NCBI GenBank assembly: GCA_017541105.1
Contig: JAFXZS010000001.1
Span: 89,727-153,726, forward strand
Direction: 5' to 3'
DNA length: 64,000 nucleotides
Source: Clostridia bacterium
GTDB taxonomy: Bacteria; Bacillota; Clostridia; Christensenellales; Aristaeellaceae
Shown in pieces: positions 8,817 to 16,818 of this stretch. The notes beneath the pieces were generated by a model. It searched no databases, was not told the origin of the DNA, and saw only the letters and a program-made list of their open reading frames with translations. A program made the position numbers and the translations under genes. The stretch's first letter is position 1. Every line of letters starts with the position of its first letter.

Positions 8817-9578
8817 ATGAATGAACTTTTAGGCGGAATGGAACTGAATGAAATGGGCGAAAACTCCGCAACGCGCGAGATCGCGAGTCAGCTTCAGGCG
8901 TATCAATCAAGACTATTTGAAGCAATGAAGGCGGGAGATGCGGAAACCGCCAATTACTTCCGCGGCCAAATCGAAAAGCTGAATGAAGAAATGGGTGCCA
9001 GCCAAGGAACAGCGGCAGGTGTCGGAGCAGAAAATGCCAGCGGTATTCCTGGATATCATCCGGAACAATTGAAGGCAGCGCAAGACAGGTTGACAAACGC
9101 AAAGAGGGAGTTGAGCGCGCTGGAGCATCAGCGCAAGGGAAGGACTGATGATCCAGCGCTGGAAAAACTGATCAGCAAAAAAGCGCAGGAAGTACAAAAA
9201 TTGGAGCGGGAATATAAAAGGACACAGTATTATAACCGCCCCCGGCTCCGAGGAGAGGATGAAGGAATCGACACCCCACAAGGCGCGAAAGAGGCGGTGA
9301 AGCAGGGTGCCCGCCAGGGAAGCAAGGGCCAGGAGATCAGCTTTGGCGGTGGAGCCGGCGTAACGGAGATTATTCACAGCCGTGGTTCTATGAAGATCAG
9401 CGAAGCAAATAGCAAAAGATCAACCGCCTCCAGTTATGAATCAAGCGCACGCAGAGCGCGCAATGAGGGCAATTTCAGCAAGGCATCAAGCTTGGAATCC
9501 ACAGCAAGATCTTTGCGCAGCGAGGCAAACAAATTGGAAACGGAAGGAAAGAATCTAAGAGCGTATAAGCCCAAATAA
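8817..9578 (+). CDS. Coiled-coil protein of unknown function in the ATPase operon
   Basis: A 253-residue, highly charged, soluble protein with no signal peptide. Three parts can be seen: an N-terminal helix (1-55), a long heptad-like coiled coil around 80-140 (LKAAQDRLTNAKRELSALE, then KKAQEVQKLEREYK), and a Ser/Ala/Arg-rich C-terminus (from about 195) with quasi-repeats SSYESSARRARNEGNF and ASSLESTARSLRSEAN. A short Gly-rich patch (FGGGAGV) lies between. I do not recognise the family. RBS AAAGGGG is 9 bases before ATG 8817. Position between the ATPase and a C39-like peptidase makes a partner, adaptor or peptidase substrate plausible. Confidence 0.75.
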   Translation: MNELLGGMELNEMGENSATREIASQLQAYQSRLFEAMKAGDAETANYFRGQIEKLNEEMGASQGTAAGVGAENASGIPGYHPEQLKAAQDRLTNAKRELSALEHQRKGRTDDPALEKLISKKAQEVQKLEREYKRTQYYNRPRLRGEDEGIDTPQGAKEAVKQGARQGSKGQEISFGGGAGVTEIIHSRGSMKISEANSKRSTASSYESSARRARNEGNFSKASSLESTARSLRSEANKLETEGKNLRAYKPK

Positions 9579-9610
9579 TCTTCATGATTACACATTGAGG
9601 AGCATCAAGC

Positions 9611-10288
9611 ATGGGAATTGAATTCTTTTCTGAAGGATCCGAAAGCCTAAAAGCAGAGCGCTACGAGGGATTGAGGGAGCTGGAACCCGGTGTTTCTTTG
9701 GAGCACGTCGGCCCCCGGCAAGCGTTTAGACCGGAGCAGGAAAACTTCGAGCTCAGCGCAGGAACGCCGGAGAAGGATGCAGAGCACTGGCACCGTCAGG
9801 GAGAGGCGTACTCCTGTGCCGTAGTCTGTCAGGAATTTGTGGCGGAACAGCTTCTGGATCGTGACTTTTCAGAGCAGAGCCTGATCGAATTCGCCAAAGA
9901 AAGAGGCTGGTACGATCCTGAATCCGGAACCACAGCCAATGATGTCGGAAAGATATTGGAAAGTCTGGGTATCCATGTGGAGCGGGCAAAGGACCTGAAC
10001 CTGCGTGATTTGGCTCAGGAACTGGATTCCGGGGCAAAACTGATCTGCGGTGTAAACAGCGCGATTATGGCGAAACCGGAGCTTGCAGAGGTGCCGGGTT
10101 TCAATATCAATCACGCAGTTGAGGTCATCGGAATCAAACAGACACCGTCGGATACGTGGGTAATTCTGAATGATCCCGGCCTTGAAGGCGGCCGCGGAGT
10201 CCAGATTCGGGCATCCACCTTCCTGAAAGCGTGGAAGCCCGGAAACAACTATACTGTGATTGCAAGGAAAGGAGGCATCAACGCCTGA
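9611..10288 (+). CDS. C39-like (papain-fold) cysteine peptidase
   Basis: A 225-residue protein with the layout of peptidase C39/papain-like domains: oxyanion Gln63 and nucleophile Cys69 in QGEAYSCAVVCQEF, His168 in FNINHAVEVIGI, and Asp188 in VILNDPG. Spacing is as in C39-like domains, which cleave double-glycine leaders or other short targets. There is no signal peptide and no attached ABC transporter, so it is not a bacteriocin exporter. The first 50 residues are an acidic unstructured-looking arm. RBS GAGGAG precedes ATG 9611. It overlaps the start of the next gene by one base. Relatives also occur as effectors or transglutaminase-like domains; the peptidase role is inferred from the intact triad. 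Confidence 0.75.
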   Translation: MGIEFFSEGSESLKAERYEGLRELEPGVSLEHVGPRQAFRPEQENFELSAGTPEKDAEHWHRQGEAYSCAVVCQEFVAEQLLDRDFSEQSLIEFAKERGWYDPESGTTANDVGKILESLGIHVERAKDLNLRDLAQELDSGAKLICGVNSAIMAKPELAEVPGFNINHAVEVIGIKQTPSDTWVILNDPGLEGGRGVQIRASTFLKAWKPGNNYTVIARKGGINA

Positions 10289-10749
10289 TGGACGCATTGG
10301 AGCTTGTTAAGGAGCTGTCGCAGCGCGATATCGTTGCGTCAGAGCTGCCGATAGGCCTTCAGTTAGGGCTGCCATGGCTTGAACAGCGAAACGGCCGGCT
10401 CTGTATCCGCTTTTTGCCTCACCGGGAGGAATACGCCGAGGATCGCATCTGTTATTATGCTCCTCAGTTTGAAATCGCGTGGGTCTGGCCCTTTACACAC
10501 CTGGCCTCTTTCCGCAACCTGACCTTGGAGAACGAGGTGGACGTATCGCAGCCGCTGTGCACTGTCAGCGCGGATCGTCTTCTCTCTGTTGGAAAGCATG
10601 GGATGGAAGAGTTATATCAAGCGTGCTCGAAAACCCTGACCATTCGGGAAGACACCGGCACGATTACAAGTGCTTGGGTTCGCGCATACCAGAAGAAATA
10701 CATGAGTCTGATCGAATCATTGGATCTGACAGAGCTGTACAACAGATAA
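10288..10749 (+). CDS. Hypothetical protein, translationally coupled
   Basis: A 153-residue soluble protein I do not recognise. It begins MDALELVKELSQRD, has a Trp/Tyr-rich middle (YAPQFEIAWVWPFTHLASF) and a helical C-terminus (WVRAYQKKYMSLIESLDLTELY). It has no signal peptide, membrane segment or Cys cluster. ATG 10288 shares a base with the TGA of the peptidase gene, and AAGGAGG lies about 13 bases upstream, so the two are probably translated in tandem. A chaperone-like or immunity partner of the peptidase is possible from position only. The next gene, the Hsp70-like protein, starts 17 bases downstream. Confidence 0.7.
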   Translation: MDALELVKELSQRDIVASELPIGLQLGLPWLEQRNGRLCIRFLPHREEYAEDRICYYAPQFEIAWVWPFTHLASFRNLTLENEVDVSQPLCTVSADRLLSVGKHGMEELYQACSKTLTIREDTGTITSAWVRAYQKKYMSLIESLDLTELYNR

Positions 10750-10766
10750 CCGGGAGCGTGAGTATT

Positions 10767-12782
10767 ATGCCAGCAGAGAGAATTATAGGGGTGGACTTTG
10801 GCACCAGCACTTCGGTGATCCGGGTAAAACGGTACACAGAGAACGGTGCACCAATCGGGGAGCGATTTGAAACAAAGGAAGTCGTTTTCGGAGGCAAAGG
10901 CGGCATGGTGCCTACGTTGATCCAAAAAAAGATCGGTGATCCGAGTGTGGTGTACTTCGGCTACGAGGCGGAACAGAAAAGGCGCAATCATACGCTTTAC
11001 CAGGGGTTCAAGGTAGAGCTGGAAAGCCAGGACCCGGATCAGCGGGCCTTGGCCAGAATTTTGACCGCAGAATTCTATGGCTATCTGGCGAAACAATACA
11101 AATCGCAAAGCGATGGAGGCCATCTGGGAGAGGCAGACGACCGCGAACGTACCATCATCAGTTATCCGGTGAAGTGGAAAGATGAGACCAAGCAATTCGT
11201 GGTGGAAGCCGCAATAAAGGCCGGATTTCCGAGCGTGGAGGGAATGGACGAGGCGCAGGCGGCGATCCAGGCGGCGCTGGTGCAAAGCGAAGCACACCTG
11301 AAATCCATCGGGCTGCTGCGGGACGGCGTGCCTGTTACAATCCTGCTGATCGACATGGGAGCGGGGACAACGGACCTGGTGCTGTGCAATTATACACCGG
11401 GGGATGCGGTCATGGAGACTTTGAACACCTGGCCGAGAGGCGAACAGGCGCTTTTCGGCGGGCGGGAATTGGATCAGCTGCTGCAGGGGTTTTTCCGTCC
11501 GATGCTGTCTCCGGAGATCGCGGAAAGCATTTTCCAGCGCATAGGTGTGGAGAAATTCAAGGGATGGAAGGAAACGGTTGTTTCTCCTGCGCTGCTTCGA
11601 AAGGCGCAAGTCGAGGATTTTGAGGCGTTGGACAGCTGCCTGGAACTTCTGGGCCAGGAGATTGGCGATTACCGCTTGGATAGAGCTGGATTTGAGACGC
11701 TCATGGAAGCGTATCTGAAACAGTTTCCGACCCTGATTAACGACTGCATTCGGGAATCGCCCGTAAAGGGGGATGACGTGGATCTGGTAATCGTCACCGG
11801 CGGCCATAGTCAGTGGTATTTTGTGGACGATATACTCACTGGCAAAAGCAGCAGATTCGGAACGGTAAACCTTCCTAAAATCAAGGAAGCATCGAAACGA
11901 TTGATTTCAATCGCGCGTCCCCAGGAGACGGTGGCTCTGGGCCTCGCGTTTCAGAAAACGCCGATCAGCACGTTGCCCAAGCCCGCGCAGAAAAAAGCTG
12001 TCAATTCAGCACAGGGCGAGCAGATAAGCATTGGAGATAAGAAACAGTTTCAGAAAACGCCAGTCAGCACGCTGCCTAAGCCCACGCAGAAAAAAGCCGT
12101 CAATTCGGCACAGGGAGAACAGACAAGCAGTGGAGATAAGGAGCATACTGAATTTGAAGAAGCGATGACGGCGTATCGGGAAGCCTACATGAAAGGCGTG
12201 GGTGTCGATCCTCAAGCGGAGAGAAAGGCGGTGAAATTGTTCCGAAAGCTCGCGAATCAGGGACATTCTGAAGCGCAGTTTTATCTTGGCGAATGCTATA
12301 AAGCAGGCCTGGGCGTAAAAGAAAATTACGAAGAAGCAGAGCATTGGTACGGTCTGGCCGCAAAACAGGGAGATAAAGCTGCCAGGAAAGCCTTGGAACG
12401 TGTGCGGCAAAAGGCAAAACAGCAGAAAGAGCAGCATGAGAGCGTGCGGAACATGATAGCGTCGTTGAACCAGAAAGGCGCGGATGCACAATCATATGCA
12501 AAAATTCATATTGTTCGAAGAAAGCGGTTTGTCGGAAGCGGAAGGGATCAATTTATCCGTATTGACAAAGACAGCACGCAAACTTACAGGATCTCAAATG
12601 GGGACGATTATATGATCACAGTCTCTGTTGGTACTCATTGTGTGGAATTGTGTGACGCCACCTATTGGGGGAATAATCAGAATTGGACCAATCCAGCCTA
12701 TTTTCCTGATTTGCAATTCTCTGAAGGGGATGTTTTGTTAATTGATCTGACGGGCGACGTGAAAGTCGTATGGGAATCATGA
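10767..12782 (+). CDS. Hsp70/actin-fold ATPase with linker repeats, Sel1 repeats and a C-terminal beta domain
   Basis: A 671-residue multi-domain protein. Residues 1-390 form an Hsp70-type nucleotide-binding domain: phosphate-1 IIGVDFGTSTSV (Asp10), phosphate-2 LLIDMGAGTTD (Asp196), adenosine motif VIVTGGHSQ near 345. There is no classical substrate-binding domain. Instead come two 33-residue linker repeats (395-460), a Sel1-like region (about 462-548, with AVKLFRKLANQGHSEAQFYLG and EEAEHWYGLAAKQGD), a charged helix, and a C-terminal beta-rich domain (about 560-671) resembling DUF2846-like modules. Sel1 repeats usually bind proteins. ATG 10767 is chosen because the Hsp70 motif begins right after it; the longer open frame upstream overlaps the previous gene. 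Confidence 0.85.
   Translation: MPAERIIGVDFGTSTSVIRVKRYTENGAPIGERFETKEVVFGGKGGMVPTLIQKKIGDPSVVYFGYEAEQKRRNHTLYQGFKVELESQDPDQRALARILTAEFYGYLAKQYKSQSDGGHLGEADDRERTIISYPVKWKDETKQFVVEAAIKAGFPSVEGMDEAQAAIQAALVQSEAHLKSIGLLRDGVPVTILLIDMGAGTTDLVLCNYTPGDAVMETLNTWPRGEQALFGGRELDQLLQGFFRPMLSPEIAESIFQRIGVEKFKGWKETVVSPALLRKAQVEDFEALDSCLELLGQEIGDYRLDRAGFETLMEAYLKQFPTLINDCIRESPVKGDDVDLVIVTGGHSQWYFVDDILTGKSSRFGTVNLPKIKEASKRLISIARPQETVALGLAFQKTPISTLPKPAQKKAVNSAQGEQISIGDKKQFQKTPVSTLPKPTQKKAVNSAQGEQTSSGDKEHTEFEEAMTAYREAYMKGVGVDPQAERKAVKLFRKLANQGHSEAQFYLGECYKAGLGVKENYEEAEHWYGLAAKQGDKAARKALERVRQKAKQQKEQHESVRNMIASLNQKGADAQSYAKIHIVRRKRFVGSGRDQFIRIDKDSTQTYRISNGDDYMITVSVGTHCVELCDATYWGNNQNWTNPAYFPDLQFSEGDVLLIDLTGDVKVVWES
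11949..12146 (+). repeat. Two 99-bp tandem repeats coding the Hsp70 linker
   Basis: Two near-identical units start at 11949 and 12048, both with TTTCAGAAAACGCC, and encode FQKTP(I/V)STLPKP(A/T)QKKAVNSAQ and so on. High DNA identity points to a recent in-frame duplication that lengthens the linker between the ATPase and Sel1 regions. Confidence 0.85.
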
Positions 12783-12815
12783 ATGAATGCAAGTCAAACA
12801 AAGCAGGTGAATTCT

Positions 12816-13364
12816 ATGAAACAGGAAGCAAGTTTAGTCAGGCAGCTTTTAGTGCGGTTGATCTGCCGGCTGCGCCGAAGTACGAAGCTGTTTCCGCTTC
12901 GTCAAAAAGACGTTTTTGTCCGCGCCTGGCGCGATACGCTTCGTACCAATGCCAAGCTTTTCAACGGCCTTTATGCCGGGCTGGTTCGCGTGGGGTCCGG
13001 GAACGCAAAAACGCCCCAGAAAGCGCTTAAGGAGTGGTATGATCGGACACGCTTCAAATGGGAAGACGGGGAAATCACGAAGCTTTGTGAAAAGTCTCTG
13101 TGTCCCGTGATTGAGCGTTCAAACCCCGACGAATGCGCATCATGGGCAGGTTTGCTGCTAAAAGCGGCAGAAGCGGCGGGGCTGCAAAGAGAGGAAGAAA
13201 AGCATCTGGTCCTGAACGAACAAAACGCAAATTCCTATACGGAATGGAACGGCAAGGAGCTGTACGTGGGCGATACGGTTGAAGTCATGCTTCCCGCCTG
13301 GTATCAAAACGGAGAGCTGATCGAGCAGGGCATCTGCACCCTGCTTACCAGCGGAGAAGAGTAA
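12816..13364 (+). CDS. Hypothetical protein, possible GrpE-like partner of the Hsp70-like protein
   Basis: A 182-residue soluble protein. The N-terminus is basic and helical (LVRQLLVRLICRLRRSTK), the middle is mixed helix with two Cys (LCEKSLCPVIE), and the last 40 residues (ELYVGDTVEVMLPAWYQNGE, then LIEQGICTLL) vaguely match the small beta domain at the end of GrpE (GTVVEVLxxGY..xGRVLRPAxVxV). That, plus its place right after an Hsp70-like gene, suggests a nucleotide-exchange factor, but the likeness is weak. ATG 12816 has AGCAGG 8 bases upstream; ATG 12783, directly behind the previous stop, would add 11 residues. Confidence 0.6.
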   Translation: MKQEASLVRQLLVRLICRLRRSTKLFPLRQKDVFVRAWRDTLRTNAKLFNGLYAGLVRVGSGNAKTPQKALKEWYDRTRFKWEDGEITKLCEKSLCPVIERSNPDECASWAGLLLKAAEAAGLQREEEKHLVLNEQNANSYTEWNGKELYVGDTVEVMLPAWYQNGELIEQGICTLLTSGEE

Positions 13365-13515
13365 ATCGCGGCGGAGAAAACCATTGGCATAAGCTTTAGA
13401 ATATCTAAGGATACGGGAAAAACGCCGGCGAGATGAATCTGCATGACAGCGGACAGAGGGAAAACCTAATAGAGATTGGACAAGAAGCACCTGCAGAGGG
13501 GATGGAGGTGTGAAG

Positions 13516-14688
13516 ATGCCGTTCCTATCGGACTATGAACAGCGTACAGTATGGAAATATGAGCCGATTCACGGTTCCTTCCATACACATGAGGGACTCG
13601 GGAGAAAAGTTAATCCCGACGGAAGCTATGCTCCATTCCATGGCAGCACAGTGGCGTTCCGACCCGGAAAAAAGTGCTTCCGAATCATTCGGCTGATGAT
13701 GAGCGTTCTTTATCAGAAGCTGGACGGAACGGGAATGCTGGCGATCCCTCTTCCTGACGATGCGATTCATATGACACTGCATGACTTGGTTTCTCCTGAG
13801 ATGTGTTCATCTTACCCGGCGGAAGCGTATGACCCTGAAGTTGTGCAGAGCATTGACAGGGCGGCTGGCATCGTTGAAGATATCCGAAAAGAATATGCGG
13901 GAAGAAAGATCACCATGGTATCGGATCGGATTGTCAGCATGGTGGCCAAGTCTGTGGTATTGATGCTGCGTCCACAGACAGAGGAAGATTTTGAACTGCT
14001 GATGGAGCTGTATCGGCGGTTCGACGAGATACAGAGTCTTCCTTATCCCTTGACGCCGCATATTACTCTTGCGTATTTCAAGCCCGGCATGATCGATGGA
14101 GACACACTCGGAGAAGCGGTTGAATTTGCGCAGATAGATCCGGAAAAAGCGCCGGTATTTGCGTTTTTTCCGGAGGCGCTGACTGCGCAGAGCTTCCTCG
14201 ATATGCAGTCGTATCTGGATATCCCCGCGCGGATTTGCTTTTGCTGCGACGGAGGTCTGAACCGCAGTGTCATGGCGGCTCAGATTCTCAATTATCTTGC
14301 GCGTGAAAGACACCTTCCGGTGATCGGAGAAGCAAGAGCCGCCTATCCCAGCACACAAGGATGGCCTGTACGGGAGCAGGTCTGGAACACGCTGGAAAGC
14401 CATGGTATTCGTCCCGACAGGACATATTCGTCGGCGAAATACCTACAGGATGATGAGGCTGCATTATTCTCATCGCTCGTTGGAATCTCAGGCGGAGCAA
14501 TGGATCGGATTGCACGGCTGGGCCTGCCGGAAGAAAGAGTATATCATGCGAGCCGGTTTTTCTTTGGCGTTCGGGATCCGGAGTACGGCGAAATAACCCA
14601 CGAACAGGCTTTTGCGGATTTATACTGCAGGGCGGAAAAATACCTGGATGACTTTGAAACCGTCTACAGAAAGCATGTGAGGAAGTGA
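13516..14688 (+). CDS. 2H-phosphoesterase / low-molecular-weight phosphatase fusion
   Basis: A 390-residue fusion. The N-terminal half (about 50-200) carries the two HxTx motifs of 2H (LigT/cyclic phosphodiesterase) enzymes: His85-Met-Thr87 in IHMTLHDL and His182-Ile-Thr184 in PHITLAYF. The C-terminal half (about 235-390) has a LMW tyrosine-phosphatase loop, Cys244-DGGLN-Arg250-Ser, and the late general acid Asp354 in RDPEYG, in the right order and spacing. Known families hydrolyse 2',3'- or 1'',2''-cyclic phosphates and phosphomonoesters respectively. The pairing and the ADP-ribosylglycohydrolase next door suggest nucleotide or ADP-ribose end processing (inference). RBS GGAGG precedes ATG 13516; GTG 13510 is too close to it. 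Confidence 0.78.
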   Translation: MPFLSDYEQRTVWKYEPIHGSFHTHEGLGRKVNPDGSYAPFHGSTVAFRPGKKCFRIIRLMMSVLYQKLDGTGMLAIPLPDDAIHMTLHDLVSPEMCSSYPAEAYDPEVVQSIDRAAGIVEDIRKEYAGRKITMVSDRIVSMVAKSVVLMLRPQTEEDFELLMELYRRFDEIQSLPYPLTPHITLAYFKPGMIDGDTLGEAVEFAQIDPEKAPVFAFFPEALTAQSFLDMQSYLDIPARICFCCDGGLNRSVMAAQILNYLARERHLPVIGEARAAYPSTQGWPVREQVWNTLESHGIRPDRTYSSAKYLQDDEAALFSSLVGISGGAMDRIARLGLPEERVYHASRFFFGVRDPEYGEITHEQAFADLYCRAEKYLDDFETVYRKHVRK

Positions 14689-14692
14689 CGAT

Positions 14693-15910
14693 ATGGATAT
14701 GGAAGCGTTCCTGAAAAGGCAGGAGGAGTTTAAACGGCAAGCGCTGGAGGCTGAAAAAGAACGCGCTGAAAGGCGCAGGGCAGAAAAACGGCCGTACCTC
14801 AATAAAATCATGGGCGGGCTGGTCGGAGGCGCAATCGGCGATGCCCTTGGCTATCCTGTGGAATTTTCATCCTGGAAAGAGATACAGAAGGAATACGGTT
14901 TCGAAGGGATACAGAAATACGATCTGGATTTTGAAACCGGTGCCGCAGTGTTTTCAGATGACACGCAGATGAGCCTGTTTACAGCGAACGGAATTCTGAT
15001 CGGCGAAACGCATGGCCATCTGAAAGGAATCCAGGGGCCAATTGCCAATTACGTGCATACAGCCTATAAGGAATGGCTCAGGACGCAGGAGTGGGGTTCT
15101 GATCCCCGGCAGGATCATCATTGCTGGCTGTATGAAATCCCGGATCTTCACTGTGACCGCGCGCCTGGCACAACGTGCCTCTCTGCGCTGCGGTCAGGCA
15201 AAATGGGCAGCATTGACGCGCCGCTGAATTCCAGCAAAGGCTGCGGCGGCGTGATGCGCGTTGCCCCCCTTGCCTTGCATTATCAGCCGATATCCGACGC
15301 AGACCGCAGATTCCTTGACATGGACGGTGCTGAGATTGCGGCAATTACGCACGGGCATCCGCTTGGCTATATTCCTGCCGCCATTCTGACCCATATCATC
15401 AGCATCGGCGTATACGGCGATGGAACAAAGAGCATCCTGGCAGCCGTGGATGAAGCCTGGGCTGCGGCGAGAGACATGTTTAAGGAAAAAGCCTCTGCCG
15501 CGGATCTGGACTGCATGGAATCGCTGATCACAAAGGCCAGGGCGCTTGCAGATGCGGAAGGCTCCGATGAAGAGCATATCAGGGCAATCGGTGAAGGCTG
15601 GTCAGGGGATGAGGCGCTTGCCATAGCCGTCTATTGCAGTCTGCGGTACGCTGATGATTTCAGCAAAGCCGTGATTGCGGCTGTCAATCACAGCGGCGAC
15701 AGCGATTCCACAGGAGCCATTACGGGGAACATACTCGGTTCCTGGCTTGGATATGACGCGATTGACGAAAAATGGAAAACGAATCTGGAGATGAAGGGCA
15801 TTCTCCTGGAGATGGCGGAAGACCTTTGCTATGGCTGTGTAATGTACGAGGGCGAAAACTACGTGGATGAGGCCTGGGTCAGGAAGTACTGCGAGGGACA
15901 CGCGGGATGA
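14693..15910 (+). CDS. ADP-ribosylglycohydrolase family protein
   Basis: A 405-residue DraG/ARH-type hydrolase that would release ADP-ribose from proteins, nucleic acids or small acceptors using two Mg ions. Seen are GGLVGGAIGDALGYPVEF near 43-57, the metal motif FSDDTQM near 88-94, SSKGCGGVMRVAPLAL, THGHPLGYI, and the second metal motif NHSGDSDSTGAITGN near 335. All expected acidic ligands are present. The first 40 residues are a charged helix outside the usual domain. RBS GAGGAAG precedes ATG 14693, four bases after the phosphatase stop, so the two are probably co-translated. It is the last gene of the island operon and meets a convergent gene. Confidence 0.92.
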   Translation: MDMEAFLKRQEEFKRQALEAEKERAERRRAEKRPYLNKIMGGLVGGAIGDALGYPVEFSSWKEIQKEYGFEGIQKYDLDFETGAAVFSDDTQMSLFTANGILIGETHGHLKGIQGPIANYVHTAYKEWLRTQEWGSDPRQDHHCWLYEIPDLHCDRAPGTTCLSALRSGKMGSIDAPLNSSKGCGGVMRVAPLALHYQPISDADRRFLDMDGAEIAAITHGHPLGYIPAAILTHIISIGVYGDGTKSILAAVDEAWAAARDMFKEKASAADLDCMESLITKARALADAEGSDEEHIRAIGEGWSGDEALAIAVYCSLRYADDFSKAVIAAVNHSGDSDSTGAITGNILGSWLGYDAIDEKWKTNLEMKGILLEMAEDLCYGCVMYEGENYVDEAWVRKYCEGHAG

Positions 15911-15947
15911 ACGGCGTGGAAAAGAGCACCGTGCATTGTCCGGCCTG

Positions 15948-16766
15948 TCATTTGCTCCATGTCCGGAAGAATTCAGTTTCCTGCGCTTTGGCGTCTTCCC
16001 GGCTTTGCCCCATGAATCCGTGCCCCTGCCCCGGATAAACGATCAGCTGCGCATTGGGATAGACCTCGGAAGCTCGTTCGGAGTATTTCAGCGGAACGAT
16101 CGGATCCCTGTCCCCGTGGAGGATGAGCACGGGGCCGGAATACCGCGGAAGCAGGTCGTAAAGATCAAAAGACGTCGCATCCTCATCATACTTCCGGCTG
16201 ACCTTTACCCCCATAATGCTGCTGGTTTCGGGGAAGCTTCCGTCCTCCCGCCTGCGCTTTTCGGAATCGTCCTGCAGCACGATTGCCGGAAACTCCAGAA
16301 CAACCGCTTTTACATCATCCGGCCGCAGCGCGGACACATAGGCGGAAACGAAGCCGCCCTGGCTGGCACCCCAGAGCAGGATACAGCTGAAACGCGGATC
16401 CCCGCGGAAAGAGTCAATGACGGCATTCAGATCCGCAGCCTCTGTCAGCACGGACATCTCCAGCATGCTCCCGCTGCTCTTTGATCCGATTCCGCCGCCG
16501 CAAAAATCGAAATTGTATACCGCAAAGCCCCGGCTGACAAAAGCATCCGCATAATCCTGGCTGAACGTATGGTTTCCGCCGAAACCGTGGGACAGAATAA
16601 TCAGCGGCACCGCTTCCCTGGACGCGGGCGCCTGCAAAACACCGTAGATTTCACCGTTGGGTCCGGAAACAATGATCTCTTCCATCTGGCTCTCCTCCGC
16701 TGCTCCTCCGCACATAAATCCCAGAATCAACACTGTGACAAGTATCCCCGCGAACCTTTTTATCAT
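15948..16766 (-). CDS. Exported alpha/beta hydrolase (esterase-like)
   Basis: A 272-residue protein with an N-terminal signal peptide (MIKRFAGILVTVLILGFMCGG). The alpha/beta-hydrolase core shows the oxyanion region ILSHGFGGNH, nucleophile Ser in LWGASQGGF, acid Asp in LHGDRDPIVP, and His in GQGHGF. The pattern resembles feruloyl-esterase-like and S9-type acyl hydrolases. In a genome with a GH10 xylanase, a role in removing ester groups from plant polysaccharide is plausible but unproven. RBS GGAGGAG precedes the ATG. The Cys in the signal region could also serve as a lipobox, but the context is poor. It follows the M28 peptidase gene on the same strand. Confidence 0.85.
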   Translation of the reverse strand: MIKRFAGILVTVLILGFMCGGAAEESQMEEIIVSGPNGEIYGVLQAPASREAVPLIILSHGFGGNHTFSQDYADAFVSRGFAVYNFDFCGGGIGSKSSGSMLEMSVLTEAADLNAVIDSFRGDPRFSCILLWGASQGGFVSAYVSALRPDDVKAVVLEFPAIVLQDDSEKRRREDGSFPETSSIMGVKVSRKYDEDATSFDLYDLLPRYSGPVLILHGDRDPIVPLKYSERASEVYPNAQLIVYPGQGHGFMGQSREDAKAQETEFFRTWSK

Positions 16767-16818
16767 TCCGCTCCTCCTTTGTATGTCCGGGACGGATCCT
16801 TTCCTCCGGGCAGGGCGG

